From Bifidobacterium saimiriisciurei (GTDB lineage: Bacteria; Actinomycetota; Actinomycetes; Actinomycetales; Bifidobacteriaceae): DNA of 64,000 bases. Where the stretch lies: assembly GCF_010667655.1 (NCBI RefSeq), contig NZ_WHZU01000011.1, positions 10,311-74,310 on the forward strand, given 5' to 3'. The notes below the pieces were generated by a model, which saw only the letters and a program-made list of their open reading frames with translations, was not told where the DNA came from and ran no database searches. This document shows, piece by piece, positions 43,381 through 51,339 of this stretch (position 1 is its first letter; each line of letters begins with the position of its first letter). The position numbers and the translations under genes were made by a program.

Positions 43381-44433
43381 ATGAGCGAGGATATGAGCGA
43401 AACCACCCGAAGCACCTTTGCAATGACCTCCGCCGAAGTGAAGCAGCTGCTTGACGAGGCGCACGACGGGGGATTCGCCTACCCCGCCATCAACATCAGC
43501 AATCTCGACACCGCCATCGCCGCCATGGAGGGCCTCGAGCAGGCGAACAGCGCCGGCTTCGTGCAGGTGAGCATCGGCGGCGCCAAGCAGGCCAGCCCGG
43601 TGGGCGACCCGGTCGAGGGCTCCATCATCATCGGCCGCATGATGCGCGACCTGCGCAAGAGCCATCACGTGCCCATCATGCTGCACACCGACCATTGCCA
43701 CGCCGACTACGTGGACACCTGGCTCAAGCCGCTGCTCGTCGAGCTCAAGAGGCTCAAGGACGCCGGCGAGGAGAAGATCTTCGACTCGTTCATGTTCGAC
43801 GGCTCCCATGACGAGATCCACGACAACGCCGCCACCATCAGGGAGCTGCTGCCGCTCGTGCAGGCCGTCGACGGCGTGCTCGAGGTCGAGGCCGGCGGCA
43901 AGTGGGGCGGCATGGAGGACGGCGTCGCCGACCAGGCCGTCTACTCCACGCCCGAGGACGTGGCCGTGATTCAGAAGACGTTCACCGACGCCGGACTCGA
44001 CGAGGACGACTACCTGCTCGCCGTCGCCTTCGGCAACGCGCACGGCACCGCCGTCATCCCCGACCTCAAGCCCGAACTGCTCAGCGAGATCGCCGAGAAG
44101 ACCGGCGTGCGCAACATGTACGTGTTCCACGGCGGCTCCGGCTCCTCCGACGAGGACGTGAAGGCGGCGGTCAGGGACGGCGTCGTGAAGATGAACGTCG
44201 ACACCGATACCCAGTACGAGTTCACCAACGGCATCGACGCGTTCTTCGTCGCCGCCGACGGCAAGCAGCGCTCCCACCGTGTGGGCAAGAAGTTCTTCGA
44301 CCCGCGCAAGTGGAACGCCGCCGGCCGCAAGGCCATGACCGCCAAGGTCGTGCAGGTGGCCGAACTGCTCGGCAGCGCCGGCCACGCCAAGGCCGTCGAC
44401 TACAAGTCGGTGCTCGCACCGGTGCTCGCGTAG
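43381..44433 (+). CDS. fba: class II fructose-bisphosphate aldolase
   Basis: Zinc-dependent class IIA aldolase of 350 residues, expected to interconvert fructose-1,6-bisphosphate with dihydroxyacetone phosphate and glyceraldehyde-3-phosphate. Visible residues: HTDHCH at 102-107 (Asp104 catalytic, His107 zinc), EVEAGGKWG around 169-176, His221 in FGNAHG, His250 in VFHGGSGSS, and NVDTDTQ at 272-278 for the phosphate. AAAGGGG precedes the ATG at 43381. The next two genes, a histidine phosphatase and a TIM fusion, are in the same direction, suggesting a small triose-phosphate module. Bifidobacteria are usually described as lacking aldolase activity, so the physiological substrate is open. Confidence 0.93.
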   Translation: MSEDMSETTRSTFAMTSAEVKQLLDEAHDGGFAYPAINISNLDTAIAAMEGLEQANSAGFVQVSIGGAKQASPVGDPVEGSIIIGRMMRDLRKSHHVPIMLHTDHCHADYVDTWLKPLLVELKRLKDAGEEKIFDSFMFDGSHDEIHDNAATIRELLPLVQAVDGVLEVEAGGKWGGMEDGVADQAVYSTPEDVAVIQKTFTDAGLDEDDYLLAVAFGNAHGTAVIPDLKPELLSEIAEKTGVRNMYVFHGGSGSSDEDVKAAVRDGVVKMNVDTDTQYEFTNGIDAFFVAADGKQRSHRVGKKFFDPRKWNAAGRKAMTAKVVQVAELLGSAGHAKAVDYKSVLAPVLA

Positions 44434-44563
44434 CGCCGCCGGTGCGCCGGCATCGCAGACCGACGCACCGACGCACCGACACGCCGACGCCCGAAACCAA
44501 AGACCGGGCGCACGGCACCCCGATTCTCCCGCATCCGGATGCAGACATCCATCCGTGCGGAAC

Positions 44564-44593
44564 CGTGGCCGCGCGACGACCCGCGCGGCCACG
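44564..44593 (+). terminator. GC-rich hairpin between aldolase and phosphatase genes
   Basis: A 12-bp perfect stem with a six-base loop and no T run, in the 222-bp gap. It may attenuate or stabilise the mRNA. The rest of the gap (44434-44655) holds only short direct repeats of GACGCACC and no gene. Confidence 0.45.
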
Positions 44594-44655
44594 CGGAACA
44601 CAACCAGCAACGAAGCAACACACAGTACACAGTGGTACGGAAAGCGTAATACGAA

Positions 44656-45312
44656 ATGAAACCAGGCAACGTCTATCTTCTCCGTCATGGCCAGACCTAC
44701 TGGGCCATGTCCGGCCAGCACACCGGCAGGACCGATGTGCCGCTGACCGAGGTCGGCAAACAGCAGGCCGTGGCGGCGGGGGAGCGCGTGCGCGAGGCCC
44801 ATCCCGAAGCCTTCGCGGCCGTCTGGTGCTCGCCGCTCGTCCGAGCCAGCGAAACCGCGAAGCTCGCCGGATTCGACGCCAAGCCGTGCGACGACCTCAT
44901 GGAATGGGACTACGGCCGCGCGGAAGGCCGCACCCGCGGCCAGATCGGCGAGGCCCTCGGCCGCGCATGGAACCTCTGGCTCGACGGCCCGCAGGCCGTT
45001 CCCGAAGCCCTCGGCGCCGAACGCGTGGAGACCCTGCCCGACGGCCAGCAGGTGCAGGTGCACCTGACCGAAGGCGAAACCCTCGACGAGGCGTTCGCCC
45101 GCGCCCGCCGCGTGGTCGAGAAGGTGCGCGCCTACTCCGAAGAAGGCAAGGACGTGCTCCTCGTGGCCCACTCCCACATCCTGCGGCTCGTGGCCATGGC
45201 CTGGGTGGACCTGCCGCCCGTCGAAGGCCGCAAGTTCGAACTCGGCACGGCGCGATACATCGTGCTGGGCGACCACAAGGGCCAGCCGGTCATCGAACAC
45301 TGGGGCGCGTAG
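44656..45312 (+). CDS. histidine phosphatase family protein (phosphoglycerate-mutase-like)
   Basis: A 218-residue phosphatase or mutase with the phosphohistidine motif LLRHGQTYW (His11), GRTDVPLTEVGKQQA, WCSPLVRASETAK, LMEWDYGRAEG (Glu) and the second catalytic histidine in VLLVAHSHILRL. This branch contains cofactor-dependent mutases and phosphatases of many small phosphates. Lack of the longer GpmA insertions suggests a phosphatase rather than a glycolytic mutase. It lies between the aldolase and TIM genes, so a sugar-phosphate substrate is plausible. Confidence 0.88.
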   Translation: MKPGNVYLLRHGQTYWAMSGQHTGRTDVPLTEVGKQQAVAAGERVREAHPEAFAAVWCSPLVRASETAKLAGFDAKPCDDLMEWDYGRAEGRTRGQIGEALGRAWNLWLDGPQAVPEALGAERVETLPDGQQVQVHLTEGETLDEAFARARRVVEKVRAYSEEGKDVLLVAHSHILRLVAMAWVDLPPVEGRKFELGTARYIVLGDHKGQPVIEHWGA

Positions 45313-45358
45313 CCGCCCCGCGTAATCCGCAGCGCGACACGGAAGTAAGGAAACGTCA

Positions 45359-46810
45359 ATGAAGTACAACGACACCGTCAAGCGCCGTCCGATGGTCATC
45401 GGCAACTGGAAGATGAACCTCGACCACGTGCAGGCGAGGCAGTGGCTGCTCGAATACGCAAGCTCGAACACCGCATGGCAGCATCGCATGGAAGACGCCG
45501 ACGTGGTGGTCAACCACGTCGAGATCGGCGTGCTGCCCTCATTCACCAGCCTGCTGGCCATCCGCGACATGGCCCGCGACACCACGCTCGACCCCGAGCT
45601 CTTCTTCGGCGCGCAGAACGTGAGCGAGCTCGACGCCGGCGCCTACACCGGCGACATCAGCGCCCAGATGCTCGCCGCCCTCGGCTGCCGCTACGTGCTG
45701 CTCGGCCACTCCGAACAGCGCCGCTACCACCCCGAGGACGACGACAAGATCGACCGGAAGATGCGCGTCGTGCTCGACCGCGGCATGACGCCCATCGTCT
45801 GCATCGGCGAAACCAAGCTCGGTCGCGAGGACGGCATCGGCATCGACTACGCGCTCAACCAGCTCGTCTCCGCCGTGCGCCTGCTCTCCGGCGAGGACAT
45901 GAGCCGCGTCATCGTGGCCTACGAACCCGTATGGAGCATCGGCACCGGCATGACGCCCGACCCGTCCGTCATCGAATCCGCGCTCGCCGACATCCGCGAC
46001 TTCATCAACGCCACATTCGGCGCCGACGTGGCCGCCAAGGTGCGCATCCTCTACGGCGGATCCGTCAACCCCGGCAACGCGGCCGAGATCATCCGCCGCT
46101 ACGGCGTCGACGGATTCCTCGTCGGCGGCGCCAGCCTCGACCCCGCCAAATTCGCCGAGATCTGCCATCTCGCCGCCGAAGCGAGCGTGGTGAGGCTTCG
46201 CCGCAGCGCGCACACCATCTACCGGCCGGGCAAACGCACCGTGGAGGAGTTCACCGACTCCACGCTCGAGGCGCCGCACCGCATGACCGCCACCAAGGTG
46301 GCGCAGAACCATCCCGACGCCATGGCATGGCGCGCCGCACTGGCGCTCGCCGCCTACCGCACCGTGGGCTTCCAATGGCTCGAGGAGCAGGCCGCCATCG
46401 AGCTCGAGGACGCCGCCGACGCCTCCGGCAACACGTACGTGGGATTCGACGCCGACGTATTGCGCGACATGATCTGGGCGAACAGGCTGCGTATCATCGA
46501 ATCGATGATGAAGCTCATCGACGAACGGCGCATCCGCGGCATGTTCTCCATTCGTCAGTGGCTCATCGAATGCGACGACTCGCTGAGTGCCGACCGACGC
46601 GGTGAATTGCTCGCCGAGGAGTTCGCCACCGTGGCCTGCATGCGCGCCTACCACGAGATGAATACCGGCCTCGAGTTCGAGCAGTTCCGCAAGCCGTTCG
46701 TGGCCGGATACCTGCTCAGCGACGTCGACACCAAGAACCGCCTGTGGCGTGTGCGCGGCATCGACCGCAAGCTCCACAGCCCCTGGAAAAACGGCAGGGG
46801 AGGGCTGTAG
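45359..46810 (+). CDS. triosephosphate isomerase with ~208-residue C-terminal extension
   Basis: The first ~275 of 483 residues are a complete triosephosphate isomerase: GNWKMN (Asn16, Lys18), GHSEQRR (His117), AYEPVWSIGTG (Glu189, loop 6), YGGSVNPGNAAEI and FLVGGASLDPAKF, so catalysis of dihydroxyacetone-phosphate/glyceraldehyde-3-phosphate exchange is expected. Residues ~276-483 form an extension, mostly helical, with W- and R-rich segments (WRAALALAAYRTVGFQWLEEQAAIEL; MIWANRLRIIESMMKLIDERR; MFSIRQWLIECDD), that I do not recognise. TIMs are normally about 250 residues. GGAAACGTCA precedes the ATG. The extension has base composition like its surroundings, so it does not look like a recent read-through. 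Confidence 0.9.
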   Translation: MKYNDTVKRRPMVIGNWKMNLDHVQARQWLLEYASSNTAWQHRMEDADVVVNHVEIGVLPSFTSLLAIRDMARDTTLDPELFFGAQNVSELDAGAYTGDISAQMLAALGCRYVLLGHSEQRRYHPEDDDKIDRKMRVVLDRGMTPIVCIGETKLGREDGIGIDYALNQLVSAVRLLSGEDMSRVIVAYEPVWSIGTGMTPDPSVIESALADIRDFINATFGADVAAKVRILYGGSVNPGNAAEIIRRYGVDGFLVGGASLDPAKFAEICHLAAEASVVRLRRSAHTIYRPGKRTVEEFTDSTLEAPHRMTATKVAQNHPDAMAWRAALALAAYRTVGFQWLEEQAAIELEDAADASGNTYVGFDADVLRDMIWANRLRIIESMMKLIDERRIRGMFSIRQWLIECDDSLSADRRGELLAEEFATVACMRAYHEMNTGLEFEQFRKPFVAGYLLSDVDTKNRLWRVRGIDRKLHSPWKNGRGGL

Positions 46811-46837
46811 GGAATAACGGCCTGTTGGCGAACTGAC

Positions 46838-46886
46838 GCGTCTTATGGGGGTCACATCAATGGCGATGTGCAACCCCATAAGGCGC
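46838..46886. terminator. convergent terminator after the TIM gene
   Basis: A 13-bp outer stem (46838-46850 with 46874-46886, one G-T pair) enclosing a 6-bp inner stem, between the TIM gene and the end of the minus-strand module. Confidence 0.7.
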
Positions 46887-46903
46887 TGATTTCGTGTGAA
46901 CAA

Positions 46904-47035
46904 TCAGATTATTTGCGCATGGCCGCGAAGGAAGTCCACCAGTTCGCTTTGCCCGCGATTTTTGGTTACCACGTCCTGAATCCACTGATATATTCCGTTG
47001 GATTTCGTGTCGTCCGTATCCGGGATGCCTACGAA
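46904..47035 (-). pseudogene. detached C-terminal fragment of the Panacea partner
   Basis: In the -1 frame relative to the adjacent gene, 43 codons read FVGIPDTDDTKSNGIYQ, then WIQDVVTKNRGQSELVDF, then LRGHAQII and stop. They look like a normal protein C terminus and have no start codon of their own. They begin in the TTTT run just before the stop of the upstream frame, so a single T insertion would join both into a protein of about 123 residues. Confidence 0.65.
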
Positions 47036-47274
47036 AAGGAGGCCGGCTGTCCGTAGATAATGCCGAATATGGGATAAAGCACGGATTCGATTTGCTCGAG
47101 TTTTTCTTGCTTATACCGGTCTTCATCGGTAGGGGACAGGTCGAATCCGGCATGTTGCACGGTCTTGGCGTGGATGTCATACACCATTTCGGCAAAGGCT
47201 TCCATCACGGCCTGTGATTCAAAGACGATTGGAGGAGCGACGCTCCTCCAATCGATGTGTTCGTCTTCCATCAT
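47029..47274 (-). CDS. small partner gene of the Panacea module, apparently frameshifted
   Basis: An 81-residue product as it stands. Acidic N terminus (MMEDEHIDWRSVAPP), a central helical segment (AVMEAFAEMVYDIHAKTVQHAG) and a tail (VLYPIFGIIYGQPASFS). No known domain recognised. Its ATG overlaps the stop of the Panacea gene by four bases, so it is translationally coupled and is the candidate toxin of a two-gene system. The stop at 47029 follows a TTTT run, and a coherent continuation exists in the -1 frame to 46904, so the gene is probably truncated by a one-base deletion or is phase-variable. Local GC is lower than in the flanks. Confidence 0.65.
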   Translation of the reverse strand: MMEDEHIDWRSVAPPIVFESQAVMEAFAEMVYDIHAKTVQHAGFDLSPTDEDRYKQEKLEQIESVLYPIFGIIYGQPASFS

Positions 47275-47783
47275 GAGTTCTCGAGCATGCGGAGGGCGTT
47301 CGGCCAGGAACGATTGACTCGCTCGATGCCTTCGGCCAGGGTGTTGGACAGGATTCCGTCCGTTTGCCAGTCCTTGGAATCCAGGATCATCTGATTCGTG
47401 ATGGCATTGTTTTCGTGGGCGACGTAGGCCGAATCCCAAGCGCTGCCCTTGCGATGGGTGCGCCGGACGAGGTCGAACGCGGTCAGTCTGCCGAAAGAAC
47501 CCATTACATCCTTCGCTACTGAGGCCAGCTGCTCGGATGTCTGAAAATCGCCGCTTGCCCGGAAGATTCGGGCGCTGCCGAATGTTCGGAACGTCCTATA
47601 TACAAGAGGCTCGACGGGGCCGTAGTCCCAAGCCTGAATCTCATCGTCGAAAAGGGGAGAACCGAATCGCTTCAGATGAAGGGCCTGTGCGAAATACACC
47701 AGCTTATTCAACTTCAGATTCGTCAATTCCTCTTTATCGCCGTAATTGGCAATGAAATAATTCGCCACATCCAATGATTTCAT
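47271..47783 (-). CDS. Panacea (DUF4065/SocA-like) domain protein, candidate antitoxin
   Basis: A 170-residue protein with the Panacea signatures: SLDVANYFIANYGDKEELTNLKLNKLVYFAQALHLKRFG at the N terminus and DDEIQAWDYGPVEPLVYRTF near residue 45-65. Panacea-domain proteins are antitoxins of many otherwise unrelated toxins and are also phage-associated. Here the gene is followed, with a four-base ATGA overlap, by the small partner gene. AGGAGG-like sequence precedes the ATG at 47783. AT-richer than neighbouring genes, suggesting recent acquisition. Confidence 0.88.
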   Translation of the reverse strand: MKSLDVANYFIANYGDKEELTNLKLNKLVYFAQALHLKRFGSPLFDDEIQAWDYGPVEPLVYRTFRTFGSARIFRASGDFQTSEQLASVAKDVMGSFGRLTAFDLVRRTHRKGSAWDSAYVAHENNAITNQMILDSKDWQTDGILSNTLAEGIERVNRSWPNALRMLENS

Positions 47784-48159
47784 CGGTTCCTCCTTTCATA
47801 AATCCTTCGCAATAAAGATTTTCTCACGATTGTAGTTGTGATGTGTGCCGGGCGGCAAGATACGACTCATAAGACGGGTATATTGCCTGGCGTCGTGAAT
47901 CGGCTGGAACGAGGGCTTGATTCCGGCTTTTTGCGTGGGGTGGAGTGGCTGGCTGTCCCCGTAAGTCAACGGGGGGGGGGTATATGTTGACGAGGGTCAA
48001 CAGAAGGTGTGCCGGTGTTGGGACATACAGGTCTTTTCTACTTGACACTGATGGGACGTAGCTTGTGGTATCCGCTGTCGGCATGCCTCGTAATGGCCCC
48101 CTATGGGCGGTGAAGAGCCGCCCTGGGGTGGGTGCCATTAAAGGAGAAGGAGCAAAGCC
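47784..48159. other. 376-bp intergenic region upstream of the pilus operon
   Basis: Between the minus-strand Panacea gene and the plus-strand pilus operon. It holds a run of ten G (47971-47980) flanked by the inverted hexamers GTCAAC (47965) and GTTGAC (47986), plus another GTCAAC at 47996, and a plausible promoter TTGACA (about 48036) with a -10-like TGGTAT about 18 bases later. No credible open frame is present. Confidence 0.65.
47971..47980 (+). repeat. homopolymeric G10 tract
   Basis: Ten consecutive G, 179 bp before the start of the tip adhesin. Such tracts change length by slipped-strand mispairing and are associated with phase-variable expression of bifidobacterial sortase-dependent pili in other strains. 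The effect here is inferred. Confidence 0.85.
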
Positions 48160-51100
48160 ATGGGCGGAACCGGAAAGCACCAGACGGCAAGAGGAGTGAC
48201 ATACATATGGCGCGCGATGCTGGGCGCGCTGCTGGCGGTGGTGACGCTGGCGACGATGGCGCTGCCGATGAACGCCGCATACGCGGCGGACGACGACCCG
48301 GCATGTTCCACCACCACGCTGCCGGTCAAAAGGGACGGCACGTCGGTGACGTGGGCCGAGGTGCGCGACTACATCGACAAGAACTTCACCGGCTCCAAGG
48401 TGTTCGCCGATGCTGTATACGACGCGATCTGCAAGTCGGGGCAGGACTTCTCGCGCAAGGATTATTACTACAACGACAAATACAATCAGACGCTGCGCGA
48501 TGCGGAAGCAGTGATTAGGACTTATGGTGCGTATGATTCCAATGGTGATTTCGGTTCCCGAAATACGTCGATTACGCTTACCAAGCGTTTGGAGGATAAC
48601 GCGGTACTGACCGGCATCGGCCAGCTACGGTATGTGTCCAGTCTGTATGTAGAGGACGTTGGCTCTCATAGAGGATTGGACTTTATAGAAGATGCCTATG
48701 AACCGGCCAAGGATGAAATTCATCCCAAAGAAAGCGACCCAATGGGGCCGGCGGTCATTGTAAAGAAAATTGCTATTACTGAGTTTCCCAAGAACCCGTA
48801 TACATGGAACCTTTCTAGAACTATCGGCGTTAACTTGCATAATTTCCAGAGCACGAATTACATCAGTCTGTTGATACCGATTCTGCGTAAACCGGGCGGT
48901 GCCAAGACCACTCCAGTAGTCATTGACACGGCATTAACTGGGCGTGGTGGTTCCTCGGTGGATTTAACGCCCGCAGCCGATGCCGCATCTATCGCAGCGA
49001 AAAACGGTGTAATACATCCAACTGATGTGAGCATGATGCAAAACGATGATTTTGGTTGTGATCCCTTCCAATATAAGATTTGTGCGGATACGTCGACCAG
49101 CGGCGGGTATACGGCTTCGGGAAATCGTCTTTCCGTATCGATTCCTAACGATGTTAAACAGAGCAGGGCTTATTGGTCGCAGCTCATTTTCAACGAGATG
49201 TATTGGTACTTCGCGAATGCTGCAAGGCAGAGGAATTCTCCCGACTACTACTATCGTACGAGTGCTGATTACTTGAACCGTGTGACGCTGGTCGGCTCAC
49301 AGGTGGTGATTTCCGGTGCTCGCGTGCAGAAGGTCGATGAAAACGATTCATCGAAGGGACTGAATGGTGCCGAGTTCGAACTCTATACGGACAAGGATTT
49401 CAAGCACCGTGCCCAGCAGGCCAAGCTGACCGCTGCCGGTAAACCGCAGTTCGAGACCAAGGACGGCAAATCGTCCTTGAAGATGACGGACACCGGCACG
49501 TATACATCCGAAACCAAGGACGGCAAGGACGGCATCATCGTTCTCGATAATCTGCTGCCAGGAACGTACTACCTCAAGGAGGTTAAGGCTCCGGAGGGGT
49601 ATCAGACCGAATCAAATCCTCGACCCATCGAGGTGCTGGTCTCCGGCGAAGGAACCAATGCCGCGAAGGTGTCCGGTGGCGTGGGCGAGAGCGCCACGGT
49701 GGCCAAGGATGGGGAGACGGTTACCGCCGTTGCCGATCAATTCGCGGGAGCTACTACTTGGGCATCTACTTCCCTCAACAACGTGCGTGTCACCGCCGGC
49801 ACCGAGGAAACATCCGCTTTGCTGAAGGACCAGCAGGGGAAGGACATCGCCGGTAGTGGCGTGTTTGTGAAGAACGATGACAGCAATGGTGGCGAGGGCA
49901 AGAGCGTCACCTTCACCAATGCGACCGCCCCCAAATCCACGACGCTGCTGGGCTCCTCCTCCGACACGGTGAAGGTGACCACCACCGACATGGACAAGGC
50001 GTCCTCCTCGGAGAACGTCGCCGACCTCGCCGCCGCGCAGACCAAGGTGAACGATCTGATTGCCAATAACAAGCTGGATGCGTCGAACGCGCTCATCGCT
50101 GTGGACACCGGCGTGAAGGTGTACCACAAGGCCATTCCGGTTACCGTGCAGACGACCATCACCAACAAGAAGTCCGCGAAGCCGCAGCCGGTGAACGTCA
50201 CCCTGCAGGCGCGGAAGCACTTCACGTCGAACGGCAAGGACCAGCAGATCACGGCCGGCAGGTTCGCGTTCGACCTGACGCCGAAGCAGAACGACAACGC
50301 GCAGCTGCTTTCCAAGAGCACGCTTACCGCCAAGGTGGGCGCGGACGGCAAGGCCACGTGGACGCTTCCGCAGATTACCTCCGACATCTATGAGAAGGCC
50401 ACGAAGAACGCCTCGGGCGTCGCCTCGTTCAACTTCACCGCCACGGAACAGAAGGGCGACGACAAGAACATCACGTACAGCGATGCCAAGATTCCCGTGC
50501 GCATCGACGTGTCGAACGTCTCGCCTGCCGACAACAACGGCAATGCCGGACTGAAGACGGAGGTGTTCGTCGACGGCACGTCGAAGGGGTCCGCGACAAG
50601 TGGCAAGGACGCCATCGACCTGCACATCACCAATTCGGGCGTCGAGTTCACGAACGTGCTCAAGCCGTCGTTCGAATTCACCAAGGCCAACGGCAGCGAC
50701 CACGCGCAGCACCTGCAGGGTGCCGGGTTCACGCTGTACCGCTGCAACGCCGCCGACAAGCCGTGCGACGTCCGCGAGCTGGTCGACTGGCAGGGCAGGT
50801 CCAACATCGGCGCCGACAAGGCATGGTCCGAATTCGGCGCGCAGACCAGCGACGCGGACGGCAGGGTGAGGTTCTCCAGCCTCGACGACGGCGAATACCG
50901 ACTCGTGGAAACCAAGGCCCCGAACGGGTTCACCCTTCCGAGCGGCCAGTGGAAGGTCACCGTCAAGAACGGCGTGGTCTCCATGCCGGAAGCCATCGCC
51001 GACAAGGAAGGCAACGAGCCCGCCGGCTTCGGAACCCCGACAGGCGGCGGACTCGAGCTCTACAACTACAAGCCGTTGAACGTGCCCTCCACCGGTGGAC

Positions 51101-51207
51101 GCGGCCTCGTGCTGTTCGCCTCGCTCGGCGGCGGACTGCTGCTCGCCGGCGCAACGGTGGTGCTCATCGACTCGCGTCGCAGGAAGGCGCGCGCCGTAAC
51201 CGCCTGA
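48160..51207 (+). CDS. SpaA-type tip adhesin/pilin with LPXTG-like sorting signal
   Basis: A 1015-residue secreted wall-anchored protein. A signal peptide (about 17-42) is followed by an N-terminal region of low GC, then pilin-like domains with two E-box motifs: KEVKAPEGY near Glu474 and VETKAPNGF near residue 917. These mark isopeptide-bonded Cna-B/SpaA domains. The sorting signal NVPSTGG (Val975-Gly979) departs from LPXTG in its first residue. It is followed by a hydrophobic helix and RRRK tail. GGAGAAGGAGC precedes the ATG. It heads the operon, as tip adhesins usually do. Binding target unknown. Confidence 0.92.
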   Translation: MGGTGKHQTARGVTYIWRAMLGALLAVVTLATMALPMNAAYAADDDPACSTTTLPVKRDGTSVTWAEVRDYIDKNFTGSKVFADAVYDAICKSGQDFSRKDYYYNDKYNQTLRDAEAVIRTYGAYDSNGDFGSRNTSITLTKRLEDNAVLTGIGQLRYVSSLYVEDVGSHRGLDFIEDAYEPAKDEIHPKESDPMGPAVIVKKIAITEFPKNPYTWNLSRTIGVNLHNFQSTNYISLLIPILRKPGGAKTTPVVIDTALTGRGGSSVDLTPAADAASIAAKNGVIHPTDVSMMQNDDFGCDPFQYKICADTSTSGGYTASGNRLSVSIPNDVKQSRAYWSQLIFNEMYWYFANAARQRNSPDYYYRTSADYLNRVTLVGSQVVISGARVQKVDENDSSKGLNGAEFELYTDKDFKHRAQQAKLTAAGKPQFETKDGKSSLKMTDTGTYTSETKDGKDGIIVLDNLLPGTYYLKEVKAPEGYQTESNPRPIEVLVSGEGTNAAKVSGGVGESATVAKDGETVTAVADQFAGATTWASTSLNNVRVTAGTEETSALLKDQQGKDIAGSGVFVKNDDSNGGEGKSVTFTNATAPKSTTLLGSSSDTVKVTTTDMDKASSSENVADLAAAQTKVNDLIANNKLDASNALIAVDTGVKVYHKAIPVTVQTTITNKKSAKPQPVNVTLQARKHFTSNGKDQQITAGRFAFDLTPKQNDNAQLLSKSTLTAKVGADGKATWTLPQITSDIYEKATKNASGVASFNFTATEQKGDDKNITYSDAKIPVRIDVSNVSPADNNGNAGLKTEVFVDGTSKGSATSGKDAIDLHITNSGVEFTNVLKPSFEFTKANGSDHAQHLQGAGFTLYRCNAADKPCDVRELVDWQGRSNIGADKAWSEFGAQTSDADGRVRFSSLDDGEYRLVETKAPNGFTLPSGQWKVTVKNGVVSMPEAIADKEGNEPAGFGTPTGGGLELYNYKPLNVPSTGGRGLVLFASLGGGLLLAGATVVLIDSRRRKARAVTA

Positions 51208-51339
51208 CCGGTAGTCGGCGACAGTCAAGCCGGCGGCAACCAGTTTTCGGATGGTCGCGCCCACGGCGCCGCGAAGCGTCATGGGCTTGGCCATCCATTA
51301 ATCCGAAATCAGCATTTCCGAGAAAAGAAAGGAAGAATC

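Noticed and set aside
44450..44500. Short GACGCACC direct repeats that could suggest a CRISPR or an origin
   Set aside because: Units are only 8 bases, irregular, and lack spacers of uniform size; simple low-complexity sequence.
43174..45585. Open frame of about 800 codons opposite the aldolase and phosphatase genes
   Set aside because: Spans two real genes and their spacer in antisense; composition is typical of a shadow frame.
46868..47056. 62-codon plus-strand open frame
   Set aside because: Lies opposite the frameshifted C-terminal fragment, which has better protein character on the minus strand.
51208..51339. Minus-strand peptide starting MAKPMTLRGAVGATIRKL in the gap between the two pilin genes
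   Set aside because: The first 28 codons look protein-like but the frame then runs antisense through the adhesin gene; probably chance or an unidentifiable remnant.
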